Positions 32,504-40,456 of a DNA stretch of 64,000 nucleotides are shown here, piece by piece. Where the stretch lies: positions 248,001-312,000 of the forward strand of contig CAWGMT010000006.1 of assembly GCA_963823675.1 (NCBI GenBank). The letters are read 5' to 3'. The position numbers and the translations under genes were made by a program. This DNA comes from CAWGMT01 sp963823675. GTDB lineage: Bacteria; Planctomycetota; Planctomycetia; Isosphaerales; Isosphaeraceae. The notes beneath the pieces were generated by a model. It saw only the letters and a program-made list of their open reading frames with translations, was not told the origin of the DNA and made no database searches. How positions within the stretch are numbered: position 1 is the stretch's first letter; the number at the start of each line of letters is the position of its first letter.

Positions 32504-33198
32504 CCGTCGGGGGTGAGTCGGAACAAAGCGAGGGTCGCCTTTTCGCCATCGGCGACATTCATGGCTGTTCAACGGCATTGCGCACGCTGATCGATGCCAT
32601 CGAGCCACGTCCCGAGGACACCATCGTAGTCCTCGGCGACTTTATCGACTGCGGACCCGACAGCAAGGGTGTCGTCGAGCAATTGATTGCCCTGTCCACG
32701 CGCTGCCAACTGGTCTGCCTGCTTGGCAACCACGAAGGGATGCTTAAGTACGCCCTGCAACACAAATCGGAGTTTCGATCTTGGTTCAACCTCGGGGGCA
32801 GGCAAACTCTGATGTCTTACTCGCCGTATAGGTCGGATTTGGAAGTCATCCCGCCTGAGCACATTCGATTTATCCGAGGTTGCCGGGATTACTTCGAGAC
32901 TGAGGCCCACATCTTCGTGCATGCGAACTACGACCCAGACGCTCCTCCGAGCAGGTTCAGCGAGTCCAAGCTACGGTGGGAGCACTTGGATCTGAATCAG
33001 CTTCGACCACATTGCTCGGGCAAAAAGGTCGTGGTCGGGCACACGCCGCAAATCAGCGGCGACGTTCTCGATCTTGGCTTTCTGATCGGCATCGATACGG
33101 ACTGTTGCCGGGCAGGATGGCTGACGGCGTTCGAGGTGAGAACAGGATCGTTGACACAGGCGAGAGACGATGCTTCGCATCGACGGATCGGCACTTGA
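32500..33198 (+). CDS. PPP-family metallophosphoesterase (protein phosphatase-like)
   Basis: ATG 32500 overlaps the nuclease stop. The 232-residue protein carries the full PPP metal-site set: AIGDIHGCSTALRTLIDAIE, VVLGDFIDCGPDSKGVVEQL, CLLGNHEGML, a central histidine in IFVHANYDP and VVVGHTPQISGDV. This matches bacterial Ser/Thr protein phosphatases (PrpA-like) and ApaH-like enzymes that use two metal ions. Whether the substrate is a phosphoprotein or a dinucleotide cannot be told. It is the last gene of the operon. Confidence 0.85.
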   Translation: MTVGGESEQSEGRLFAIGDIHGCSTALRTLIDAIEPRPEDTIVVLGDFIDCGPDSKGVVEQLIALSTRCQLVCLLGNHEGMLKYALQHKSEFRSWFNLGGRQTLMSYSPYRSDLEVIPPEHIRFIRGCRDYFETEAHIFVHANYDPDAPPSRFSESKLRWEHLDLNQLRPHCSGKKVVVGHTPQISGDVLDLGFLIGIDTDCCRAGWLTAFEVRTGSLTQARDDASHRRIGT

Positions 33199-33209
33199 TG
33201 ACTGCGAGA

Positions 33210-34157
33210 TCAAGTTCGCTGATCTGCGGGGCGAAACGCTTCGTCAATCCAGTTGGTCAATAGTTCGATTTCCTGGTCTCCAAGGTTGCTCATGGCGTAG
33301 TCCGGCTGCCCTTCCTGCTTTTTCTCGAATAACGAGACGAATTCATCTTTCGAGAGGCTTCGAAGCCGGAGTCCTCTGTTGTGGAACTCCGCGCATCGAA
33401 AGTCCTCGATCTCGTGCGAGATCACCGAGAAAGCAGAACCGAAAGCCTCCATAGTCAAATCTGGATCACGGTGTCGCCGGTGTTTGGCGTACCAATCTTC
33501 TGGTGCCAAGACGAACAATCGCGCGTGGGAAAACTGTGCCCATCTTCCCGCCGGGCAGTTGGGATCTCTCCCCTGCTTGCCAAGGATCAAGACGGCACAA
33601 AAGTAGCGGAACAATTCATAGGCGGCGTGCAGACGGTGATCAGACGAGTCCCATATTTTTAGCTCGATCATATCAAGTAGAGACGGGTCCTGCCGGTTTT
33701 GCCTGATCAGATCTATCGCCGTCTTCTTGTCACTTCTTCCCCCGCAGATACCACTTGCCACATTCAGTTGATTGAACCAATCATACACCGGGCATGGTCT
33801 TTTCTGCTTGCAGAAAACGATCGCACGCTCGATAGTGACTTCCCAATCTTCCCCATCTTCAAAGGTCGCAATCAGCCGCTTGCGCGACAGTTCGATTTCT
33901 TGACGCAACATCCCCCTTCCTCCGCATCGGGACGATTCTCTTGTCTTCTTATCTTCGAGCCTGGTCCGAAGATGACAGTAAGTTCGTAGCATGATGTCGC
34001 AGATAAGTTGCTGAGCGTCATCTGGGTTGTCTAGGACAAACCGCGAGAATCGGATGTGATGGTCGTCTGTCGTGAAGTCCTTACCTTTAGCCTCAATGCC
34101 GTGGTCGATGAAAGCTTGTCGCACGATATCGTCGGTGCGATCGAATAATCCCGGCAT
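33210..34157 (-). CDS. Hypothetical protein of 315 residues
   Basis: I do not recognise the family. The N-terminus (GLFDRTDDIVRQAFIDHGIE) is followed by helical segments. A block DPSLLDMIELKIWDSSDHRL has an E-x-K spacing seen in PD-(D/E)XK nucleases, but the required aspartate strand is unclear. The protein is cytoplasmic by composition, and base composition is lower in GC than in the core genes. It converges with the phosphatase gene (11-base gap), and its start lies inside the end of the neighbouring leftward gene. Confidence 0.6.
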   Translation of the reverse strand: MPGLFDRTDDIVRQAFIDHGIEAKGKDFTTDDHHIRFSRFVLDNPDDAQQLICDIMLRTYCHLRTRLEDKKTRESSRCGGRGMLRQEIELSRKRLIATFEDGEDWEVTIERAIVFCKQKRPCPVYDWFNQLNVASGICGGRSDKKTAIDLIRQNRQDPSLLDMIELKIWDSSDHRLHAAYELFRYFCAVLILGKQGRDPNCPAGRWAQFSHARLFVLAPEDWYAKHRRHRDPDLTMEAFGSAFSVISHEIEDFRCAEFHNRGLRLRSLSKDEFVSLFEKKQEGQPDYAMSNLGDQEIELLTNWIDEAFRPADQRT

Positions 34158-34488
34158 CGGTCCACCTCGCTAGACCCAAGCATGTATATTGTCGGGGATT
34201 GCACATCGCTGTCTTGAAATCCTCAGCCGTCCGATACCGCGCCGTCGCGATCCTCTTCCAGGCTATCCTCTGAGCATCCGCGTCGTAATCAACCCGCGCG
34301 TCCACGAAGTTCATGATCTGAGGATCGAGGTTATTGTAAACGGTCTTGAGGCTGATCTGGACCGTCTCCTCAACCCAATCCCCGATGACGGTCTTCTTGA
34401 TGTCTTCGGCAAGATCAAACCTGGCGTACTCCCTGATAAGCTCGTGCAGGGATGCGTCGATGGCGGTAAAATCGCCGTCGTTGGCCAT
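34093..34488 (-). CDS. Hypothetical protein upstream of the 315-residue gene
   Basis: From ATG 34488 the frame gives MANDGDFTAIDASLHELIRE and ISLKTVYNNLDPQIMNFVDA, then VDYDADAQRIAWKRIATARY. It looks genuine up to about 34200. The last 35 codons overlap the start of the next gene and read as unlikely protein. One base shift near 34190 would instead end the protein at a stop near 34168, just before that gene. The C-terminus is therefore doubtful. Function is unknown; it probably shares a transcript with the downstream gene. Confidence 0.5.
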   Translation of the reverse strand: MANDGDFTAIDASLHELIREYARFDLAEDIKKTVIGDWVEETVQISLKTVYNNLDPQIMNFVDARVDYDADAQRIAWKRIATARYRTAEDFKTAMCNPRQYTCLGLARWTDAGIIRSHRRYRATSFHRPRH

Positions 34489-34644
34489 CGAATCGTCGCA
34501 ACAGGCATGAAGATTGTTGCGGCAACCGCCCCGCCCTCGGGGCTGCGGAATTGTAACGCCGTTGCGTTCCCGATACTCATCGTGCAAAGCTCTGGAATGA
34601 TAGCCCCTTTCCTGGAGCCCAACCGCGATCCAAGGAGCCCAACA

Positions 34645-35247
34645 ATGAGAAGTCTCTCGATCCCGCTCGCCTGCTTGTCCCTTGCCATTTTGACGGTCCC
34701 TGCCCATGCGGGGGTGGAGCTCGTCGCCTCCAAGAGCCTGACGGTACAGCCCAACGGACCACGCCCAGGTGACGCCGGGAGCAAGTATTTCAACATTGAA
34801 GGCAAGGACAACGAGAAATACGCCAGCTTCGGCGTGCTGGTCTTCGAGATCCCCAAGGAGGTCAAGGGAGCCCAGGTCAAGGGAATGACGCTGACGCTAA
34901 TTCAGAGCGTCCCGCAGTTCGCCAAGGATGGCGCGATCAAAGTCTTTCTCGCACCTGAGCTGGATGCCGCAGAGGATCTAAAATTCGACCCCAACGCTCC
35001 TGATGGTGTGGGCAGTCAAATCAAATCTATGGACGCCCTGGGATCAGCGAACTTCAAGAAGGTGAAGACCGGCGAGGCGGAATCGTTTTCACTGACGGTG
35101 GACGATACCGTTCGTGAGCGAATCGCAAAGGGCGGCAAGTTATGCGTGGTAATCGTCCCCGCCGATTCAAAGGTGGCGGCGACCTACTTCGGTGCGAGCG
35201 AGAATGCCAAGGACAAGAGCCCCAAGGTCACACTGGACGTGCCGTAG
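34645..35247 (+). CDS. Secreted beta-sandwich protein, possibly DNRLRE-type
   Basis: ATG 34645 has AAGGAG seven bases upstream. A signal peptide (LSIPLACLSLAILTVPAHAG, cleavage after AHA) precedes about 180 residues rich in alternating strands: VELVASKSLTVQPNGPRPGD, ASFGVLVFEIPKEVKG and SFSLTVDDTVRERIAKGGKL. The pattern is like DNRLRE/CBM96-type domains of planctomycete exported proteins, where two short patches pack as a jelly roll. Function is unknown. A DJ-1/PfpI gene follows after 16 bases. Confidence 0.65.
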   Translation: MRSLSIPLACLSLAILTVPAHAGVELVASKSLTVQPNGPRPGDAGSKYFNIEGKDNEKYASFGVLVFEIPKEVKGAQVKGMTLTLIQSVPQFAKDGAIKVFLAPELDAAEDLKFDPNAPDGVGSQIKSMDALGSANFKKVKTGEAESFSLTVDDTVRERIAKGGKLCVVIVPADSKVAATYFGASENAKDKSPKVTLDVP

Positions 35248-35263
35248 AGAAAGAGTGTTTCCG

Positions 35264-35884
35264 ATGACCCGCCGGAAGGTTGGAATCCTCGTTTTCCCCG
35301 AGGTCGAGGTGCTCGACTTCTGTGGACCTTTTGAGGTCTTCTCCGTCGCCAGGTTGGATGAAGATCGGAGGCGGCAAGACCCGCCGCCTTATGATGTACT
35401 CGTCATTGCCGAGCATCCGGACGTCGTGGTCGCAACTGGCGGTTTGAAGGTCATTCCCGATCACGGTTTGGACGATTGCCCGCCGCTTGACGTGCTCGTG
35501 GTTCCAGGCGGCTGGGGAACTCGAAGAGAGATGAAGAATGATCGATTGATCGCCTGGCTTAAAGACACGGCTCGTCAAGTCACGACGTTGGCCTCTGTCT
35601 GCACAGGGTCGCTACTTCTCGGCAAAGCTGGATTGCTGGATGGTAAACGAGCGACCACGCATTGGCGGGTCTTGGAGGAGATGCGAGGATTGTTCCCGGC
35701 TGTCGATGTGACCGACGATCAGCACGTCGTCGAAGAGGGCGATCTTCTCACGTCGGCGGGGATCTCGGCGGGCATCGATATGGCGTTGCGGGTGGTCTCT
35801 CGATATCACGGCGAGGCAGTGGCTCGGGCGACTGCAAGGCACATGGAGTACCCGTTCCCGGAGGACAACCGAAGGCGGGTTTGA
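35264..35884 (+). CDS. DJ-1/PfpI superfamily protein (isocyanide hydratase-like)
   Basis: The 206-residue protein shows the class I glutamine amidotransferase-like fold of DJ-1/PfpI. Key parts are VGILVFPEVEVLDFCGPFEV with the conserved acidic residue, LDVLVVPGGWGTR, and the nucleophile elbow LASVCTGSLLLGKAGLLDGK with Cys near residue 112. THWRVLEEM and DLLTSAGISAGIDMALRVVS follow. These resemble isocyanide hydratase (InhA) and the N-terminal domain of GlxA/FtrA regulators. No AraC helix-turn-helix is attached. Residues needed for catalysis appear present; the substrate is unknown. Confidence 0.8.
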   Translation: MTRRKVGILVFPEVEVLDFCGPFEVFSVARLDEDRRRQDPPPYDVLVIAEHPDVVVATGGLKVIPDHGLDDCPPLDVLVVPGGWGTRREMKNDRLIAWLKDTARQVTTLASVCTGSLLLGKAGLLDGKRATTHWRVLEEMRGLFPAVDVTDDQHVVEEGDLLTSAGISAGIDMALRVVSRYHGEAVARATARHMEYPFPEDNRRRV

Positions 35885-36013
35885 TCAATCGGAGGACCGA
35901 GGTGCTTCCCTCGCCTGAACCACGTTCCTGGCGAAGCGATGTCTTGGAAGAGTTGTTCGGGTAAAGACCCCCGCTATACGTGGTCACCCCTCGTCAGCCG
36001 TGGGGGATTTATC

Positions 36014-36496
36014 TCAACAAAGGACCAACGAAGTTAGGGTCGCCCGACAGGGCTTGCCCCCCTTGTCCGGCTTGATGGCGAGCCGTATATGGGTCACTTC
36101 CTGGGCTGAGACTGTCCACGTCTCCCGCTCGAAGGTCGTTCCAGACGGGCTGAAGTTGAATTCCTGCCGCAGCATTTCCCGGTATGTCCTTCCTCCATCG
36201 CAAGAAAAAGACAACTGGAGTTCCTGTGCGCGAGCGACTTCCAGCTCTTCGACTTCCAGGAGGATCTGGTTGATCGTTTGCGGGGCGTCGAAGGCTAGAA
36301 TCACCGTCTGTTCAGCCGGCTCCCCGGCGATCCAGCGAGTGCCGCCCGGTCCCCGATGCAGGTCGAAGGCAAGATCGATGGGATGATCGGGAGCCTCGGA
36401 GGTCACCAGCACGGTGGCAACGGCGGCGATGTTGATTTCGCCAGTGGTGGCCTCCGGGGTTGCCGGCTCTGGCTTGATAATTTGTTTGCGGAGCAT
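36014..36496 (-). CDS. Discoidin/F5-8C-like domain protein
   Basis: Start ATG 36496 gives MLRKQIIKPEPATPEATTGE, then a single beta-sandwich: HPIDLAFDLHRGPGGTRWIA, QTVILAFDAPQTINQILLEV, ELQLSFSCDGGRTYREMLRQ, EVTHIRLAIKPDKGGKPCRA. The order (W near the start, FD-P-x-x-I, S-DG-T-x-x-x-M, THIRL-I-P) fits galactose-binding/discoidin folds. There is no signal peptide, so the site of action is unclear. It is monocistronic by spacing. Confidence 0.6.
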   Translation of the reverse strand: MLRKQIIKPEPATPEATTGEINIAAVATVLVTSEAPDHPIDLAFDLHRGPGGTRWIAGEPAEQTVILAFDAPQTINQILLEVEELEVARAQELQLSFSCDGGRTYREMLRQEFNFSPSGTTFERETWTVSAQEVTHIRLAIKPDKGGKPCRATLTSLVLC

Positions 36497-36793
36497 GGTT
36501 CTGCCTTTCGACTCACAGTAAGTTGCCATCGGTTCCGTTGGAAGGCAACACAGCCGTTGAGAGCCACACCTGCGCTTGAAACGGTCATCTTGAACCAATT
36601 ACGAACCGTCTGGCTCCCTCTCGGAAGCTTGCAGCTATTCGGCTTGTTCGGTCGCTGCAAGCGAGCCTGCCAGATGAGCCACGCAAGAGGTACTGACAAC
36701 AACTCTCGCTCTCATGTCATCCCACGCCACTGATCTCGCGTCACGATGATCCAAGCCGTCCAGCAGCGGTAGAGAATGATCGTCCCAGGAGGA

Positions 36794-37318
36794 CTATTCG
36801 GGGTGATGCGATGATTCCGAAGTCGGCTCGGACTCTGGAGTATCTGGCGGACCAACCTTCTTTTTTTTCCCAAGGAATGAAAGCACAAGGGCGACGATGC
36901 CACCCGTGAGGAAGCCTGCACCCCAACCGATCGCTTCGCTGACCTCCGTGATAACGTGGCTGTCGAAGGGCGGACGAAGACGTTCTCCACTCACTGCCCC
37001 GCTGATTCCCCAGAGCAGGAGTCCCATTCCCAGACCCATCGCTATCACAGCAAAGATTCTGGCAAGCCGGCGCCCCACAACGGGGTTGAGAAGACCCCAG
37101 AGTAACAGCCCGACGAGAAGAAGTACCGAGAAAACTGCGTACAGTAGACCACCTTTCCCATACGTCGTGAAAAACCAGCCCAGCACCCCCACGCCGACAG
37201 CCGTGGCACTGGTGGCGAAGAGTTTCGTGTACGTCCCGTCCACGGCTAAGTTGTTGACGCCCCAAATGAATAGCCCTATGGCAAGACCGAGCAATACGAA
37301 CGGGAAGACCGGTTCCAT
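36794..37318 (-). CDS. Integral membrane protein with five predicted helices
   Basis: The 174-residue protein has hydrophobic stretches at about 4-25, 30-52, 58-77, 87-109 and 128-149, followed by a charged tail (GKKKKVGPPDTPESEPTSES). The start ATG 37318 has AGGAGG eight bases upstream. No family is recognised. It lies 18 bases after the KptA-STAS gene and is probably cotranscribed. Confidence 0.65.
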   Translation of the reverse strand: MEPVFPFVLLGLAIGLFIWGVNNLAVDGTYTKLFATSATAVGVGVLGWFFTTYGKGGLLYAVFSVLLLVGLLLWGLLNPVVGRRLARIFAVIAMGLGMGLLLWGISGAVSGERLRPPFDSHVITEVSEAIGWGAGFLTGGIVALVLSFLGKKKKVGPPDTPESEPTSESSHHPE

Positions 37319-37336
37319 GACTTCGACCCCCTCCTG

Positions 37337-38302
37337 TCACCGAGTCCGAGCCATAGCATTGTTCGGAGGTTCGCATATCGGGAACATTCGGGTCAATTGG
37401 ATCGCACTCATTGCATCGAGGACTTGGACCGAGACGTTGCAAAGCTCGAACGTTCCATCCACCTGCTTGACCTCCCTGTGGAATCGGACCAAGACGCAGA
37501 AGAGTCGCTCAGTGTCGGATACGTCTCGGCACTCCAGGTCGAGAACCACTAGGCATTTTGGATGACGGGTCGCCAACTCATGGAACTCCGCAGCCATTTC
37601 ACCGAATACGTCGGTGATCCATAGTGCCCGTTCCAGATCGATAAACCGGACTACGAGCACATTTCCAAGCTCCTCGACAGCTAAGTGCCGGTAATCCGAT
37701 CTCCCAGGTGATTTATCTCCTGCTTCACTATGAGTCTTGTGAATTGGCGGTGAGGGTCCGGTCCACAGGCAAGCTGGTGGCACGGAATCGGTCAACCAGA
37801 CCCCGTTTGCCGACAGATAGAACTTGTGCCCGTCCCGGTGCATGCGCCTGGCATCAACCGTGAGAATCACCGGCATGCCTCTCCTCTCCCCGACCTTTCT
37901 TGCGGTCGCCACGTCCCCTGAAAGATGGACATGGTGGCGCTTGCCTGGCAGAAGCCCCAGCTCCAAAATCGACGGGATAAAGCGCCCGACAGTGCCGTGA
38001 TAGAGGAAGTCCGGCGGCTGCCGCTCATCCAGTTGCAGGTCAACTTCGACGCTGTGTCCTTGGTTCGCACGGATCATTTCGCCCGTGACGTCGAACGCAA
38101 ATCGCTGCTTATCATTCGTTTCCACACATTCAACCAGTTCGTCGTAGAAGATGGGAAAGCCGTGCTTTCGGGCGGCGGCGAGCAGATCATCGACCGCCAC
38201 CCACCCGCCAGGCTGGAGGGTCAGCCCAAGTGCGTGAGGAGAGTGACGCAGGTATTTCGCCAGGAACTTGCTGACGTGGATAAGCCGGTCTTGTTTCATC
38301 AT
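37337..38302 (-). CDS. kptA: Fusion of RNA 2'-phosphotransferase (KptA/Tpt1) with a STAS domain
   Basis: Residues 1-175 are a complete KptA: SKFLAKYLRHSPHALGLTLQ, GGWVAVDDLLAAARKHGFPI, FLYHGTVGRFIPSILELGLL, GKRHHVHLSGDVATARKVGE and FYLSANGVWLTDSVPP. KptA moves the 2'-phosphate of spliced or repaired RNA to NAD. Residues about 205-315 are STAS/anti-sigma-antagonist-like (YRHLAVEELGNVLVVRFIDL, LATRHPKCLVVLDLECRDVS, GTFELCNVSVQVLDAMSAIQ, RMFPI). The usual phosphorylatable serine pair is replaced around SDTER. The join is a Pro/Ser-rich linker. An AGGAG on the coding strand (37721-37717) inside the linker hints at a former gene boundary. Confidence 0.8.
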   Translation of the reverse strand: MMKQDRLIHVSKFLAKYLRHSPHALGLTLQPGGWVAVDDLLAAARKHGFPIFYDELVECVETNDKQRFAFDVTGEMIRANQGHSVEVDLQLDERQPPDFLYHGTVGRFIPSILELGLLPGKRHHVHLSGDVATARKVGERRGMPVILTVDARRMHRDGHKFYLSANGVWLTDSVPPACLWTGPSPPIHKTHSEAGDKSPGRSDYRHLAVEELGNVLVVRFIDLERALWITDVFGEMAAEFHELATRHPKCLVVLDLECRDVSDTERLFCVLVRFHREVKQVDGTFELCNVSVQVLDAMSAIQLTRMFPICEPPNNAMARTR

Positions 38303-38345
38303 CAGATCCCACGATTACCTCTGCCTGACTTGGAGAACCTGGTCC

Positions 38346-39278
38346 TCAATTCGGACTGTGCGAGGCAGTACGAACTCCTGCCAGCGGGTGCTTGCTCACT
38401 ACGGTCCAGACCGCATCCTGGATCGCAGCCGCTAGCTTCTCGTCGATCAGGTGGTCCTTCTTCCGGTCGAGTTTCTGATTGTAGGGGGCGGCGGTTATGC
38501 CCCTCGGGTCTTCCCGGAAAAGCGTGGCGTAGAAGGTCGTGCCCACGACGTAGGAGCCGACGTTGTTGAAGTGGATTCCGTCCACGTACACCTGGGCGAT
38601 GTCGTTAAAATCGGGCACTTCGCCCGCTCTCATCCGCCCGTCCAGTTCCAGGAGCACATCACCCACCGGGACCATAAGCACCGGTTTGGCTTTGCCTTCG
38701 TAGGACTTTCGCAGCCCGGCAACCACCTTCTCGAAGTAGTCCTTGGTCTCCTCGGTCCCGTCCCAGCCACCGGTATACTTCCTGAGCCACTTCTTCTTGT
38801 AATCTAGGACGAGCGAGCCGTCCTTCGCTTTGTCCTTTCGAGGCCACCGTGAATAGACGTAAACCTGGACATCGGGACTGCGCTTCAGAGCCAGGTTAAT
38901 GAAGTTCCCAGCCACTGCCAGATCACCGTCCTTGCCGTCAAGGTGGCGGTCAAACGGCTGCAAGCTCAGAACGTCCCAGGAGGACTCGGACAGTGCCTTG
39001 GGATAGAGTCCAAATGGCTCCTCTTGAAAACCGTCCTTTGGGTGATCCCATAGCCATGACAACGGGGCACCTGGAATCATGTCCCGGCCCCATGTCAAAG
39101 TGTGTCCCCGGCTCTGAGCGAGCTTGGCAAGGCTGCCGTAACGAATCGTGTCGGTCACGCTGTTGCCAACAAAGTAGGTCCGCAGGGGGCTGTCAGCGCC
39201 GTGTGCCGTCCCAGAGAGGCACAAGACTGGGGCGATCACTACTGCAAAAAAACGTAGCCTCGGCGAGTTGAAAACCAT
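38346..39278 (-). CDS. Secreted SGNH/GDSL-like hydrolase
   Basis: The start ATG 39278 (MVFNSPRLRFFAVVIAPVLC) has a signal peptide cleaved after AHGA; an in-frame ATG at 39311 is further upstream but less likely. The mature protein opens with YFVGNSVTDTIRYGSLAKLA, a GNS variant of the GDSL nucleophile block. It ends with YVDGIHFNNVGSYVVGTTFY, which supplies the D-x-x-H catalytic pair. VLSLQPFDRHLDG and VYSRWPRKD lie between. It resembles DUF4886-like SGNH hydrolases of planctomycetes, thought to act on esters of polysaccharides; the substrate is unknown. Confidence 0.75.
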   Translation of the reverse strand: MVFNSPRLRFFAVVIAPVLCLSGTAHGADSPLRTYFVGNSVTDTIRYGSLAKLAQSRGHTLTWGRDMIPGAPLSWLWDHPKDGFQEEPFGLYPKALSESSWDVLSLQPFDRHLDGKDGDLAVAGNFINLALKRSPDVQVYVYSRWPRKDKAKDGSLVLDYKKKWLRKYTGGWDGTEETKDYFEKVVAGLRKSYEGKAKPVLMVPVGDVLLELDGRMRAGEVPDFNDIAQVYVDGIHFNNVGSYVVGTTFYATLFREDPRGITAAPYNQKLDRKKDHLIDEKLAAAIQDAVWTVVSKHPLAGVRTASHSPN

Positions 39279-39422
39279 CTTCCTGTCTCCGTATGAAACA
39301 GTCACCGTCATCGCAACGAGTCATTATCGCACTTTCGCTCGTCGATTGAAGCCCGAGGACAATCGCAGGACAATCAAGAGCGAACCTGGTTGACAAAGAG
39401 ACTCCGTCCCTGGAGCAATCCG

Positions 39423-39683
39423 ATGGAACCGATCGATTGGGACATTCGCCGAGACGGGCGCCGATGGTCAAACGAGGAGTTCGACCATCGGATCTACCAA
39501 GCGCCCGAGAAGATCGAGTATGTCGGTGGCATTTTCGCCAGCGACCGTGAACGGCTAATCGTGCTGGGAATGCTATTGGAGAATCTCGGCATCGACAGAG
39601 CGGTCCGATTGGGAAAGCTCGAAGATTGGAAGGCTGCAATCGCCGAGCTGGAGAAGAAGCAGCGTTCCGGGAACGAGCCCTAA
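39423..39683 (+). CDS. Small hypothetical protein, duplicated copy A
   Basis: The 86-residue protein (MEPIDWDIRRDGRRWSNEEF) is nearly identical to the product of 43653..43913. Conserved parts are KIEYVGGIFASDRERLIVLG and MLLENLGIDRAVR, with a Lys/Glu-rich tail. Both copies share the upstream bases GGAGCAATCCGATG. No family is recognised. Directly downstream lies a scrap of a DinB gene, as also found further along beyond copy B. Confidence 0.7.
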   Translation: MEPIDWDIRRDGRRWSNEEFDHRIYQAPEKIEYVGGIFASDRERLIVLGMLLENLGIDRAVRLGKLEDWKAAIAELEKKQRSGNEP

Positions 39684-39689
39684 GCCGAT

Positions 39690-39780
39690 CACGATGCCAG
39701 AATGTCCACATCCGTTGCCGTCGCAATCCGTCAAAGAACGGCATCTCGGGCAGCCACCACTGGGCGCTGCGGAAAGCGAA
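39690..39780 (-). pseudogene. DinB-family gene fragment
   Basis: On the minus strand this stretch encodes SAQWWLPEMPFFDGLRRQRM followed by WTFWHRD. It matches SAEWWLTEMPFFGGLRRQRI-WTFWRR of the full DinB gene at 44462..45043, and the nucleotide identity is high. Only about 30 codons remain. It is part of a segmental duplication together with the small gene next to it. Confidence 0.75.
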
Positions 39781-39781
39781 G

Positions 39782-40456
39782 ATGACCATCAATGTCTGCG
39801 TGTTAAGAGAGATGACGCCTGAAGAGGTACGGCGAAGACTGGACGACTTTACCACCTCCTACGTCTTGGACTGGGTGGAATGGCTGCGGGTTGACGAATC
39901 CCATCGAGTCTCCACGTTTGCCTCGATCCTCCGAAGGTGGCAGGCGACTCGACCGTTGCCCATGAGGCGACCCAAGGCAGAGGCGTCGCATGAACCTCCT
40001 TTCATCGAGGATTTACTCTACGAAGCTGACCCATTCTTGAAGGTGCTCGGTGACCTGACCGTAACCGATCTCGCTCTTGCAAGTCCTGATCACATCAACG
40101 CCCTGCATGCGCTCTGGGCTACCTTCTCGAAACTCCCGCAGAAAAGCTCGGCTTCCTGTGTTGGGATCACGAAGGCGATACTACTGCTGACAAATGGTCG
40201 AATTGGACCGGCGTTCGATTCGACCGTCCGAAAGAAGCTCGGGCTGAAGGGTCGTTTGAGATCATCGGATGAATGGATCGGTGTTCTGCAAGGAATCGGC
40301 GAGGACATTTTCGCCTTCGAGGAGCGCCACGGAACGGCGCTCGTCCACGTTTTTCCCCGTCGGTTCGCAGGCTATCACGTCGGAAGGCTGTATGACATGG
40401 CACTGGGTCCAGGGACTTCTCCCTCGCTCGATTTCATCGACCGTCCGTCTCAATAG
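39782..40456 (+). CDS. Hypothetical protein of 224 residues
   Basis: ATG 39782 follows GCGAAG; ATG 39812 (MTPEEVRRRLDDFTTSYVLD) is an alternative. The protein is helical at the start (WVEWLRVDESHRVSTFASIL), with DLALASPDHINALHALWATF in the middle and DIFAFEERHGTALVHVFPRR later. I do not recognise it. No signal peptide or membrane segment is seen. Its last 23 bases overlap the convergent SRAP gene. Confidence 0.55.
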   Translation: MTINVCVLREMTPEEVRRRLDDFTTSYVLDWVEWLRVDESHRVSTFASILRRWQATRPLPMRRPKAEASHEPPFIEDLLYEADPFLKVLGDLTVTDLALASPDHINALHALWATFSKLPQKSSASCVGITKAILLLTNGRIGPAFDSTVRKKLGLKGRLRSSDEWIGVLQGIGEDIFAFEERHGTALVHVFPRRFAGYHVGRLYDMALGPGTSPSLDFIDRPSQ

